Source: Planctomycetota bacterium (GTDB lineage: Bacteria > Planctomycetota > Uabimicrobiia > Uabimicrobiales > Uabimicrobiaceae). From it: a stretch of 64,000 bases of DNA. Each line of letters starts with the position of its first letter. Positions within the stretch are counted from its first letter, which is position 1. The notes under the pieces were generated by a model. The model was given only the letters and a program-made list of their open reading frames with translations, made no database searches and was not told the DNA's origin. This document shows, piece after piece, positions 1-7,653 of the stretch. Position numbers and translations under genes: made by a program. The DNA is taken from assembly GCA_029260735.1 (NCBI GenBank), contig JAJDCR010000119.1, positions 22,454 through 86,453 of the forward strand, in the 5' to 3' direction.

Positions 1-3000
1 TTAAAGAGAGGAGCTCAGGATTTTTTTCCAAACTACTTAAAAGGTAGCGAACGGCATCTTCTGAATTAGTTTCTGCTAAAGCGAAAATGACTGACTGACG
101 AATACTCTTATCCTTTTCTTCTAGTAGTTTAAGAAGATGAGGGATGGCAATTTCTCCCATATTCCCTAAACAACGGGCCACTTGGACTTGTTCTATTCCT
201 TGTCTTTTTTTGATGGCTTCAATTAGACTACCAATGGCATCTTTGGCTTCAAAACCTATTTTAAAAAGAGACTCAATGGCAGCAAGGCGGGCAGATTGGT
301 TTTCGCTTTTATTGAGAACTTGAACCAAAGGATTAACCGCAATCACTCCCATTTCAGCCAAAGCTGAGCTGCAGGCCTCTTGCTCGTACGAAATTTTTGT
401 TTTGACCATAACCTTAATAATTCCTTCGATAGCTGGTTCTTTAATTTTGGCCAGAGCCTGAATGACTGCTTGGCGAATTTTATTGCTATCGTGCTTGAGA
501 TTATTGAGTAAAATAGGGAGAGACTTGAGATTTTTGCTTAGTATTTCGATAGCAATGCAAATTAAATCTTCATCTTCACTTTTTTCTACAATATCAACCA
601 TATGAGGGAAAACAGCATCGCCGAGCTTTTGAAGAATGGAGGATGTATTTTTCTGAACATTTTCTTTAGGGAAATTGAGCAAAGGAATAAGAGAAGGGAT
701 AATTTTATTCTCAAAAACTAAAAGAGTATCAGAAATTAAAGCTTGAACTTGGGGTTCCTGTTCTCGTTTGAATAGCTCAATTAATTCGGGAATTGTGGCC
801 TCGGCTTTTGGACCAATCTTTCCGATTGTGCGAACTACTTCATGTAAAGGGGCTCCTTGCCACAAGCGTAAACAATCCCTTAAGGAAGCCACCGCAGGAG
901 AAGCATTTTCACCTAGTTGCCCTAAAATTCTGACCAGAGCAATTCTCGCCTCAGGAGTCCCTCGTCTCATTTGACGAATCAAATGAGGAATACAAGGATC
1001 TCCTAGTTTTAGCAGGGATTGTCCGGCCACTTCCCTAACAACATCATGCTCGTTTTGAACGGCGTTAATAAGAGCTATGATATCACGATGCCCAGGAGCA
1101 GGGCCAATTTTACCAAGAGCTTCTGCCGCTGCTACCTTGACAATATCTTCATCGAATTTCAAAGCAACAATTAAGCTATCTACTGCACTTCGAGCAACGG
1201 GTCCCATATAGCCTAGAGCCATTGCGGCTCCCTCTCTTGCGGCATATTCTTCGTTAAAACGTAAGGTTCGGCGGAGTTCTTGGATGGTAGAGCGACCTAT
1301 TTGAGAGAGCGCTTTGGCCGCTGCAATTCTTTCTTGCATACCCCATTCGACAAGGACACGAATCAATGGTTTTACTGCTTTACGAGCTGATTGTCCCAGT
1401 TTCCCTAGAGATTCCGCTGCTGTCTTTACGACAGTTCCATCTTGATCTTGTAAGGCTTGAATGAGAAAACTGAGAGCCTTACGGCTTTGCATATTACCAA
1501 TGGTTTTAACGATGGCAACTCGAACATCTCCGTATTCTTCTTGGTAAAACTGAGAAGTTAAACGAGGCAAGTTTCGTACGGAATCCTTTCCTAAGTAGCC
1601 TAAAGTATTTGTTACAGCAGCACGTACTTGCCAATCTCTTGATCCAAAAGCAATCATTAGTTCTTGCATACAATCGATTAAAGCACTTTTGACTTTAGGA
1701 GAGTTTTCGATATTATAGGAAAAGTTTTCTAAGGAGAGAGCCGCGGTGACTTGCAGATCTCCTTCTTTGAGGAGAAATGGTTTTATGATAGGAATTACTT
1801 GGTGAGCCTCTTCCCCTAAGTTTCCTAGGGCAAGCATTGCTAATCGATTCTTTTCTTGATCTTTACTTTCCAATAGTTCTAGTAAAGCAGGGAGTGTTTT
1901 CTTTCCCATTTTTTTAACATATTGGTGGGCTACTCCTTTCACCATCGGAAAAGGATCCTGCAATAAACTTAAGACGAAAGGCAAAATATCTTCCCCTATT
2001 TTTACTGCAGCACTAGAGATGACATGTTGAGTTTTCGAACTTTGATCTATCTGGAGGATGCGAATGGCCTCTTTTAAGGCAGGGACTCCCATAGCAGCAA
2101 GAGTATCTACTATAATATCTCTCCCTTTATCGTCTGTTTCCTTTCCCGTTAGAATCATCGCAGGAACAGCGGAAGTGCTCATTTTTTGAAAAGTATCCAC
2201 TAAGCCTACCGAAGGATATTTCTCATGTTCTTTGAGTAAGATAGTTATTGTTGGAATTCCAATGCTAACAAGCGAGTCAATAACTAAGTTACGAAGCTCT
2301 TTATCTTGAGTGCCTAAGAGCTCTGCAAAGGTTATTACCTCTTTTGTTCCTCTTTCTGCAAGAAAGGAGGCAATATTCTTACGAGGAGAATTCTCATCCA
2401 GAAGCATTTTTCTCATTTGCTCTATTGTCTCGGCTCTAATTTGATTGCGGATGGCTTTTTGAACGCTGCCGTATTCACTTTGTGACAATAGTAACCAAGC
2501 TTTAATCTCTCCTTCTCCATTTTTTACTTTACTGAGAAAAGTGACAGCCAAAGATTGAATTTCTTCTGATTGGACAGTCTCTAAAATGTCTATTAAAGAG
2601 GGAATAGCTTCTGGTTTCTTCGGTAAACTTTGAAGTTCCTGCAAGTAATTGCGAGTTTCTTTTGGGGTTTTTAGTTCTTCAGCTTGGTCTTTTTTAGCCT
2701 CAGCTTTGTCTTGAGCCTTGGCTTCAGTTTTATCTTCTTCTTTGTCGTCAGCTTTAGTTTCAGTTTTGTCGTCAGCTTTGTCTTCTTCTTTGTTCTCAGC
2801 TTTGTCTTCTTTTTTTATTTCTTCTTTAGCCTCAGCTTTAACTTCTTCTTTTATTTCTTCTTTGGCTTCAGCTTTGTCTTCTTTTTTAGCCTCAGCTTTA
2901 GCTTCTTTTTTAGCCTCAGCTTTAGCTTCTTCTTTAGCCTCAGCTTTAGCTTCTTCTTTTATTTCTTCTTCTTTGTCGTCAGCTTTAGTTTCAGTTTTGT

Positions 3001-3361
3001 CGTCAGCTTTAACTTCTTCTTTTATTTCTTCTTTGTCTTCAGCTTTAACTTCTTCTTTTATTTCTTCTTTGTCCTCAGCTTTAACTTCTTTTTTTATTTC
3101 TTCTTTGTCCTCAACAACTGGAGTTTCGTCTGGAGAATTTGTTTCTTTTTCGTTAGCGGGAAGAATTTTTTCTTCTCTAGAAGAGTTCTCTTGAGAGCTT
3201 TGGTTATCTGCCTTGCTTTTTTCTTCCCCGTCTTGTTTCGTTAGTAGAAAAAAGTTCATAGGAGAGATTTTCTCAGAAAGAAGATTATTCTCCGCCCATG
3301 AAAAAGAAAGAGGGAAAGTAATAACAATAAACAAAAGCCATAAAGCAGATGTAGGCCTCAT
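1..3361 (-). CDS. Secreted HEAT-repeat protein with Lys/Glu/Ala-rich linker (3' end beyond window)
   Basis: Open frame on the minus strand from ATG at 3361 to the window edge, about 1120 residues with no stop. AAGGAG lies 8 nt before the ATG. Residues 1-23 form a signal peptide (hydrophobic core ALWLLFIVITFPLSFSWA). A very long K/E/A/D-rich tract follows (about residues 84-225), and then a continuous series of roughly 35-40-residue alpha-helical repeats of the HEAT/PBS-lyase type, with recurring blocks such as AAEALGKIGPAA, AMALGYMGPVARSAV and IPHLIRQMRRGTPEARIALVRILGQLG. HEAT arrays are protein-binding scaffolds; a periplasmic or surface place is inferred from the signal peptide. No catalytic motif is visible. 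It is transcribed away from the aldolase gene, separated by a perfect palindrome at 3449-3466. The partner and function are unknown. Confidence 0.85.
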   Translation of the reverse strand, partial: MRPTSALWLLFIVITFPLSFSWAENNLLSEKISPMNFFLLTKQDGEEKSKADNQSSQENSSREEKILPANEKETNSPDETPVVEDKEEIKKEVKAEDKEEIKEEVKAEDKEEIKEEVKADDKTETKADDKEEEIKEEAKAEAKEEAKAEAKKEAKAEAKKEDKAEAKEEIKEEVKAEAKEEIKKEDKAENKEEDKADDKTETKADDKEEDKTEAKAQDKAEAKKDQAEELKTPKETRNYLQELQSLPKKPEAIPSLIDILETVQSEEIQSLAVTFLSKVKNGEGEIKAWLLLSQSEYGSVQKAIRNQIRAETIEQMRKMLLDENSPRKNIASFLAERGTKEVITFAELLGTQDKELRNLVIDSLVSIGIPTITILLKEHEKYPSVGLVDTFQKMSTSAVPAMILTGKETDDKGRDIIVDTLAAMGVPALKEAIRILQIDQSSKTQHVISSAAVKIGEDILPFVLSLLQDPFPMVKGVAHQYVKKMGKKTLPALLELLESKDQEKNRLAMLALGNLGEEAHQVIPIIKPFLLKEGDLQVTAALSLENFSYNIENSPKVKSALIDCMQELMIAFGSRDWQVRAAVTNTLGYLGKDSVRNLPRLTSQFYQEEYGDVRVAIVKTIGNMQSRKALSFLIQALQDQDGTVVKTAAESLGKLGQSARKAVKPLIRVLVEWGMQERIAAAKALSQIGRSTIQELRRTLRFNEEYAAREGAAMALGYMGPVARSAVDSLIVALKFDEDIVKVAAAEALGKIGPAPGHRDIIALINAVQNEHDVVREVAGQSLLKLGDPCIPHLIRQMRRGTPEARIALVRILGQLGENASPAVASLRDCLRLWQGAPLHEVVRTIGKIGPKAEATIPELIELFKREQEPQVQALISDTLLVFENKIIPSLIPLLNFPKENVQKNTSSILQKLGDAVFPHMVDIVEKSEDEDLICIAIEILSKNLKSLPILLNNLKHDSNKIRQAVIQALAKIKEPAIEGIIKVMVKTKISYEQEACSSALAEMGVIAVNPLVQVLNKSENQSARLAAIESLFKIGFEAKDAIGSLIEAIKKRQGIEQVQVARCLGNMGEIAIPHLLKLLEEKDKSIRQSVIFALAETNSEDAVRYLLSSLEKNPELLSL
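2687..3112 (-). repeat. Coding minisatellite-like tract for K/E/A/D-rich linker
   Basis: Within the HEAT protein gene, a degenerate repeated stretch encodes units such as KAEAKEE, KAEDKEEIK and KADDKTET in tandem. The DNA shows repeated modules of about 18-36 nt (for example variations of cagctttaacttcttctttt on the plus strand). The product should be a highly charged, probably helical or disordered spacer between the signal peptide and the HEAT array. Its antisense strand is open in other frames, giving spurious Phe/Ser-rich reading frames. Confidence 0.8.
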
Positions 3362-3448
3362 CTTAGGTCTCCTTGTACGCATTCTATCGTAATTCTATTA
3401 GTTCTCTTAAATTTGAGTAATTCTATTGATTCCTAGGGCACGGCCCAT

Positions 3449-3466
3449 TGCTATCAATTGATAGCA
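3449..3466. promoter_or_regulatory. Perfect 18-bp palindrome upstream of HEAT gene
   Basis: TGCTATCAATTGATAGCA is a perfect 9+9 palindrome without a loop, 88 nt upstream of the HEAT-protein start and 31 nt past the stop of the aldolase gene. There is no T-run next to it, so it fits a dimeric repressor operator better than an intrinsic terminator. Which protein would bind is unknown. Confidence 0.35.
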
Positions 3467-3496
3467 CACCTAAACAAAGACAAAAAAAATGTCCAC

Positions 3497-4147
3497 TTAT
3501 TCAATAATTTTTCTTCTTTCTTTTCCTAGAGTAAGCAGTTTTGATACCTCTTCTGGGGGCAAAGGAGAAAAATTACCAAGTTGGCGAGCGGCCAAGAGTA
3601 CGCGAGCGGTATATTCCACGTACTCTATCTTATAAAATGCTTCTGTCAAAGTACGTCCAGCTGCGACGATGCCATGTCTCTCAAGTAAAATAGCATCGCT
3701 TTCTAAAAGTAAAGGGCGAATACTTTCTGCCAACTCTTTTGTTCCAGGAGTGGCATAGGGAGCCACTTGTATTTTACCAAGATAAATAGGTACTTCGGGA
3801 ATTATATTTGTTTCTAAAGGTACCTGAGCTAGGGTAAAAGCTACAGATAAAGGAGGGTGAGCGTGAACGACAGCTCGAAGATCGGGTCGTTCTTCATAAA
3901 TAACTTTGTGCATATCAAATTCAGAAGTTCTCTTTCCTGATCCTGAGATAATTTCTCCTTCGAGGTTGGTTTTAAGAATGGATTCAACCTCGAGTTCTCC
4001 CTTACAAACACCTGAAGGGGTACTGAGAAGAACATCTCCAGGCAAGCGAACACTCATATTTCCATCGTGACCGACAATGTAATTTTTTTGATATAGCTCT
4101 TTTCCAATCAAGCACATCTCTTGTCGGATTTCCCACTCTCTTCTCAT
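3497..4147 (-). CDS. Class II aldolase/adducin family protein (fuculose-phosphate aldolase-like)
   Basis: 216 residues, typical for the family. It shows the substrate phosphate loop GNMSVR (29-34) and TPSG (43-46), the catalytic-region Glu in TSEFDMH (E76), the zinc ligands HAH (H95, H97) and a distal His in ERHG (H158). Members cleave L-fuculose-1-phosphate, rhamnulose-1-phosphate or related sugar phosphates to dihydroxyacetone phosphate and lactaldehyde, or act as epimerases or as methylthioribulose-1-phosphate dehydratase; the sequence alone does not settle which. The start is supported by GAGGAA about 6 nt upstream. No sugar kinase or isomerase gene is adjacent, so the substrate is open. 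Confidence 0.85.
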   Translation of the reverse strand: MRREWEIRQEMCLIGKELYQKNYIVGHDGNMSVRLPGDVLLSTPSGVCKGELEVESILKTNLEGEIISGSGKRTSEFDMHKVIYEERPDLRAVVHAHPPLSVAFTLAQVPLETNIIPEVPIYLGKIQVAPYATPGTKELAESIRPLLLESDAILLERHGIVAAGRTLTEAFYKIEYVEYTARVLLAARQLGNFSPLPPEEVSKLLTLGKERRKIIE

Positions 4148-4191
4148 TCCAATTCCTCAGTATAGACTCTAAATAATATCTTGCTTGAGTA

Positions 4192-4298
4192 AGGGCGTGT
4201 CTTCATTCAGCTTTTTTTACGATGTTTTTTGAGTACACAAATAATTCTTAATCGTCATTTCAGTTGCATACAAAGTAGGCTGAATGAAAACACGCCCT
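4192..4298. repeat. 107-bp inverted-repeat element (MITE-like)
   Basis: AGGGCGTGTCTTCATTCAGC at 4192-4211 is the reverse complement of 4279-4298 except for one mismatch (19 of 20). A 67-bp AT-rich core separates the two arms. TA dinucleotides occur at or overlapping both outer borders. The arrangement resembles a non-autonomous insertion element with terminal inverted repeats. It sits in the 330-bp gap between the divergent aldolase and bPH2 genes, just upstream of the latter's promoter. No transposase is present in the window. Confidence 0.5.
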
Positions 4299-4385
4299 AG
4301 TATTGGACAGATTTTTTCTCGGAAAGTCAACCTTTTTTAGCGAATTGTAGTAAAATCCTTGATACGCCCTAATAATTTTCAGTGC

Positions 4386-4415
4386 AGGACAAATTTCTTT
4401 TTGTTATGATATAAT
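4386..4415 (+). promoter_or_regulatory. Extended -10 promoter for bPH2-msrA operon
   Basis: TGATATAAT at 4407-4415 is an extended -10 element (TG, one base, TATAAT at 4410-4415). A weak -35 (aggaca, 4386-4391) lies 18 nt upstream. Transcription would begin near 4422, giving a leader of about 55 nt before the ATG at 4477. An ATG at 4414 falls inside the -10 box and so is not a plausible start. Confidence 0.5.
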
Positions 4416-4476
4416 GTTTAAAATGATCTTTTTATCATGGTTTTCATACAGATTTTTTTTAGTTTTGGAGTTTTTT

Positions 4477-6975
4477 ATGGATGATCGTCCTCCCATTAAG
4501 CCCCACAAAGAGGCTTTTTGTGACTACAACGTAGTTTGTGGTGCTGTTATCACTGCCTTTCTTTTGCTCATTGGATTTCTAATTTTCCGTTGCACACCTG
4601 CACGGGAAAGTTATGTTGTTATATATGTTTTACTGGGACTAGCGGTTGTTTTTAATGCCTTCCGTTGGTTTATTTTACCGATTGAATATTCCAAAGAAGA
4701 GTATACTTTTGAAGCGGATAGAATCCGAAGTAAGCGAGGTAGTTTATTTTCTAACTATGAGCAAGAACTTCTTCTTAACAAAGTAACTCATATCAAGTTA
4801 CAAATTCCCTTCATCCAAAATAAACTCTATGGAACAGGAAGCATACTCATTCAGTCAGCTGGAGGAGGAAACGTCGAAGTCAATATGAGATCTATAAAAG
4901 GTCCTTATGAAGTTTATGAAGAGATCCAGCAACTTTTAAAAAATAACGGTTTTCAGATAGAATCTCAAGAAGCGCTCTTAGAAGATCGTCCTGCAGGGCG
5001 AGGAGTTTTCTTGGAAGCTATTTTGGCTCTTTTTGGAATGATTTTTATGTCGGCTTGTGGTGGGGTCTGGATGGTAGAAGATTTACGAATTAATCCTCAC
5101 CAAGCCGAGTTTTACATTCTGGCAGGAGGAGCCTTGGTCTTTAGCATAGTCGCTTCCATTTTTTTATTTCGTCGACAAATGAGCCAACGCTATTATCTCC
5201 ATCAGCACAGCATTAATTCCTCTTACGATTTTCTGGGAAAAGGAGAAACTCTCATTCCTATGGAAAATCTTTCTGATTCGATTTTAACCCAAGGACTCAT
5301 CGGACGATTTATGAAGTTGCAAGACTTTGTTATTAGTTGCCAAGGAAGTGGTAAGGAAATTCCTTTTCGTCATACCGGGCAAGGAAAAGTTTGGAAAGAG
5401 AAATTAGATATCCTAATAAAAGAGAAAAATGAGCTACCGGAAATAGAAGCAACGGTTGAAGAGGGCTCTTCTCTTAAATCGAATGCCTTGAAAGAGCCTC
5501 GGGCCATTGTCAAAGCAAAGCGAGAAAATAAGTACACTTGTGATTTCTCTATGAATAAAAAACGAGTCTTTGGACTTCCCTTGGTTATTCTAGGCATAGG
5601 TATTATTTTAGTTGGTCTTGCCATTACTCTGGGAGTTCCTGATAAACAAAAAGATTTAAGCCCTATAGAGATTGCTTCTATCACTTCTTTGATCCTAGGA
5701 GGTTTTCTTTTTGTTGTGGGACTTTTTGGTAGCATCATCGCTTTTTTTCGATGCCGGGCTTTTAAGTACTTTGTTAAATCTACCAGTTTTGAGGAACAAT
5801 TCCGTTTTATTAGTGTAAAGAATGTAGAGTTTAATGCGGATAAGATAACTGCTGTTTTGGTGAAGGAAGGCATACTGGATCGAATTTTCAAAACTTGTAC
5901 AGTCACGTTTTGGTCTATTGGTTCAAAACAACATCTTTCCTTTCGACATATAACTAAAGAAGAGGAATTGCTTGGTTATATTTTAGCCAAGGTGGGAATT
6001 CAGAAAAAAAATGAAAGCTATAAATTTACAGTAGAAGGTAGTTTAGAAAGTGTTATTAAACGAAATCTCTTTTTCTATTTAATCCTTATCTTGCCCACAG
6101 TGGGTTTGTTTTTCCTTCATCCTCTAGCTTCTCTGGCCCCAGTATTTTTGGGAATAGTTGTTTACTTAGCCCAACTTTTCTACCACATGTTCTGTCATTT
6201 GGAAATAGAGCAAGACTTTGTTTCCTACCGAAAAGGAATTTTATTTCGCGTTTGCTACTACATACATTTTGAAGATGTCAAATACCTTCTCATTACTCGC
6301 TATCCTGGTTCAAGTGCAGGAGAACTTCGCTTTGAGATTACCGGAGAGCAAATTGTCCAAAATGACAAAAAAAATTACACTGTAAGCAATTATTTTGCCG
6401 TTCCCTTGGTTGAAAATGTGGAAGAAGCAAGAGTTATCTTCGATCGTCTTTTTGATCAAAAATTGAAGATTAGTCAAATCAAAGATTTGGAGTACGATAG
6501 GGAAGGGCATTCTTTATTAGAAAAAAAAGTTTCTCAGCCTTATTACAAGCAAATTTTCTTGGAACGATTTATTGGTTTAGGAATTTTGGACACTGCTTAT
6601 CTGGGAGGAATTGGTGTTTATACGATAGCTCCAGAAGGTAAAACCATGTATGCCCTAATTGCAGTTTGCCTGTTAGTTTTACTAAACGTTTTCCTTCTCT
6701 TTTTCATCAATCTATCTATTCGTTCTATTCGCTATGTTATTGATGAACAAAAAATTATTTATTATTGGGGAGTTTTTTATAAAAAAATCCAAGCGATTCA
6801 TTTTTCTGATGTTGACTACATTGGAAAAAACGAAGGTTTCTTCAATAAAATCTTCAAAACAGGTAATATCACAATAAATACTGTGGGAAGTAGCAAAACA
6901 GATATGACCTTGAGAAATCTAAAGGATACCGAAGATTTTTATCAAGATTTAAAGCAACGCTACACAAAAAAATAG
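4477..6975 (+). CDS. Membrane protein with five tandem [2 TM + bPH2] units
   Basis: 832 residues from the ATG at 4477, chosen because GGAG lies 6 nt upstream and an earlier in-frame ATG overlaps the promoter. The protein is built of five repeats of a unit: two hydrophobic helices and then about 80 residues of the bacterial pleckstrin-homology type (bPH2/DUF304, as in YdbS/YdbT). Each PH-like part starts like YTFEADRIRSKRGSLFSNYEQ or RYVIDEQKIIYYWGVFYKK and contains F-x-x-I-[FY]-x-T-G or Y-G-T-G followed by a beta hairpin. Helix pairs lie near residues 18-80, 180-235, 370-430, 540-590 and 690-740. bPH2 proteins of this type are membrane stress or transport-associated proteins with unclear ligands. 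The downstream msrA-like gene starts 10 nt after the stop, so both are probably one transcript. Confidence 0.8.
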   Translation: MDDRPPIKPHKEAFCDYNVVCGAVITAFLLLIGFLIFRCTPARESYVVIYVLLGLAVVFNAFRWFILPIEYSKEEYTFEADRIRSKRGSLFSNYEQELLLNKVTHIKLQIPFIQNKLYGTGSILIQSAGGGNVEVNMRSIKGPYEVYEEIQQLLKNNGFQIESQEALLEDRPAGRGVFLEAILALFGMIFMSACGGVWMVEDLRINPHQAEFYILAGGALVFSIVASIFLFRRQMSQRYYLHQHSINSSYDFLGKGETLIPMENLSDSILTQGLIGRFMKLQDFVISCQGSGKEIPFRHTGQGKVWKEKLDILIKEKNELPEIEATVEEGSSLKSNALKEPRAIVKAKRENKYTCDFSMNKKRVFGLPLVILGIGIILVGLAITLGVPDKQKDLSPIEIASITSLILGGFLFVVGLFGSIIAFFRCRAFKYFVKSTSFEEQFRFISVKNVEFNADKITAVLVKEGILDRIFKTCTVTFWSIGSKQHLSFRHITKEEELLGYILAKVGIQKKNESYKFTVEGSLESVIKRNLFFYLILILPTVGLFFLHPLASLAPVFLGIVVYLAQLFYHMFCHLEIEQDFVSYRKGILFRVCYYIHFEDVKYLLITRYPGSSAGELRFEITGEQIVQNDKKNYTVSNYFAVPLVENVEEARVIFDRLFDQKLKISQIKDLEYDREGHSLLEKKVSQPYYKQIFLERFIGLGILDTAYLGGIGVYTIAPEGKTMYALIAVCLLVLLNVFLLFFINLSIRSIRYVIDEQKIIYYWGVFYKKIQAIHFSDVDYIGKNEGFFNKIFKTGNITINTVGSSKTDMTLRNLKDTEDFYQDLKQRYTKK

Positions 6976-6985
6976 GAGTGAATTT

Positions 6986-7639
6986 ATGTCGGAATTTAAC
7001 AAAAACATTGAGCGAGCTAGTTTTGCCTTAGGCTGATTTTGGGGGCCTGATGCCCAGTTTGGGAGCATCTCCGCGGTTACGGCGACGGGAGTTGGTTATA
7101 CAGGAGGAAGTACAGAGCAACCAACTTATCATAATTTAGCTGACCATACAGAGGCGATTCAAATAGACTACGATTCAGATAAAATAAACTACCAAGAGCT
7201 ATTGAGGTTGTTTTTTCAAAGTCATGAATCTACTTATCCTCGTCTTTCTCGTCAGTATATGTCAGCTATTTTTTACCATAATAAAGAACAAGAAGAATTG
7301 GCAGTAGAAGCAAAGACAAAAGAGGCTGAAAAAAAACAGAAAAAAGTTCATACAGAAATTCTTCCTTTAGAGACTTTTTATCTAGCGGAAGATTATCATC
7401 AAAAGTACTATTTTCAAAGTAATTTATATTTTTTGAAGCATATTCCAGAGCTTTTTCCTGAACCAAGAGATTTAATCGAATCAACCTTAGCCTCTCGATT
7501 GAATGCCTATGTCCGAGATTTTATTCCCTCTTCGACAATTGAATCGATTTTGGATAAAAAAAATCCTGCTCATGAAAAATTGTGGCAAGCGATTAAAGCA
7601 CTAGAAGAAAAGTTTTCTCAGAAAAGGCGTTCTAGCTAA
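6986..7639 (+). CDS. msrA: Selenoprotein methionine sulfoxide reductase A (UGA = Sec17)
   Basis: The frame starting at ATG 6986 (AGGAG at 6974-6978) reads MSEFNKNIERASFALG, then TGA at 7034-7036, then FWGPDAQFG, and continues without interruption to 7639 (217 residues). MsrA enzymes reduce methionine-S-sulfoxide in proteins and have the catalytic motif GCFWG; the TGA stands exactly at that Cys, giving G-Sec-FWG. Downstream family motifs are intact: GVGYTGGSTEQPTYHNL, HTEAI, QYMSAIFYHN and FYLAEDYHQKYY. The protein contains no Cys at all, so it lacks a resolving Cys, as in known MsrA selenoproteins, and would depend on an external reductant. A hairpin at 7049-7069 fits a bacterial SECIS. TGA is a true stop in other genes here (for example at 15857, 19100 and 50592). 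A pseudogene is unlikely because one codon only is affected and everything else is conserved. Confidence 0.85.
7049..7069 (+). promoter_or_regulatory. Bacterial SECIS-like hairpin
   Basis: Starting 12 nt after the UGA, GATGCCC (7049-7055) pairs with GGG and GCATC (7061-7063, 7065-7069), leaving a one-nt bulge (A7064) and the loop AGUUU. A G in the apical loop (7057) lies about 20 nt from the UGA, within the spacing known for bacterial SECIS elements that recruit SelB. Pairing was done by eye. The element lies within the msrA coding sequence, as is normal in bacteria. Confidence 0.6.
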
Positions 7640-7653
7640 GCCACGTCATAATG

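Noticed and set aside
2684..3244. Open frames on the plus strand rich in Phe/Ser or Ser/Ala/Leu
   Set aside because: They are antisense to the K/E/A/D tract of the HEAT protein gene and show only repeat-driven composition.
4414..4476. Earlier start for the bPH2 protein at ATG 4414
   Set aside because: That ATG lies inside a TATAAT promoter box; the ATG at 4477 has GGAG at good spacing.
5370..5906. 178-codon minus-strand frame within the bPH2 gene
   Set aside because: Antisense shadow of a clear gene, no recognisable motif, no ribosome binding site.
7202..7639. MsrA C-terminal part as a separate gene starting at TTG 7202
   Set aside because: The frame continues upstream through one TGA at the catalytic position to an ATG with a Shine-Dalgarno; the fragment alone would lack the active site.
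6986..7639. MsrA as a nonsense-mutated pseudogene
   Set aside because: The only lesion is TGA at the exact catalytic Cys codon, other motifs are intact, no other Cys exists, and a SECIS-like hairpin follows. This remains the alternative if Sec machinery is absent.
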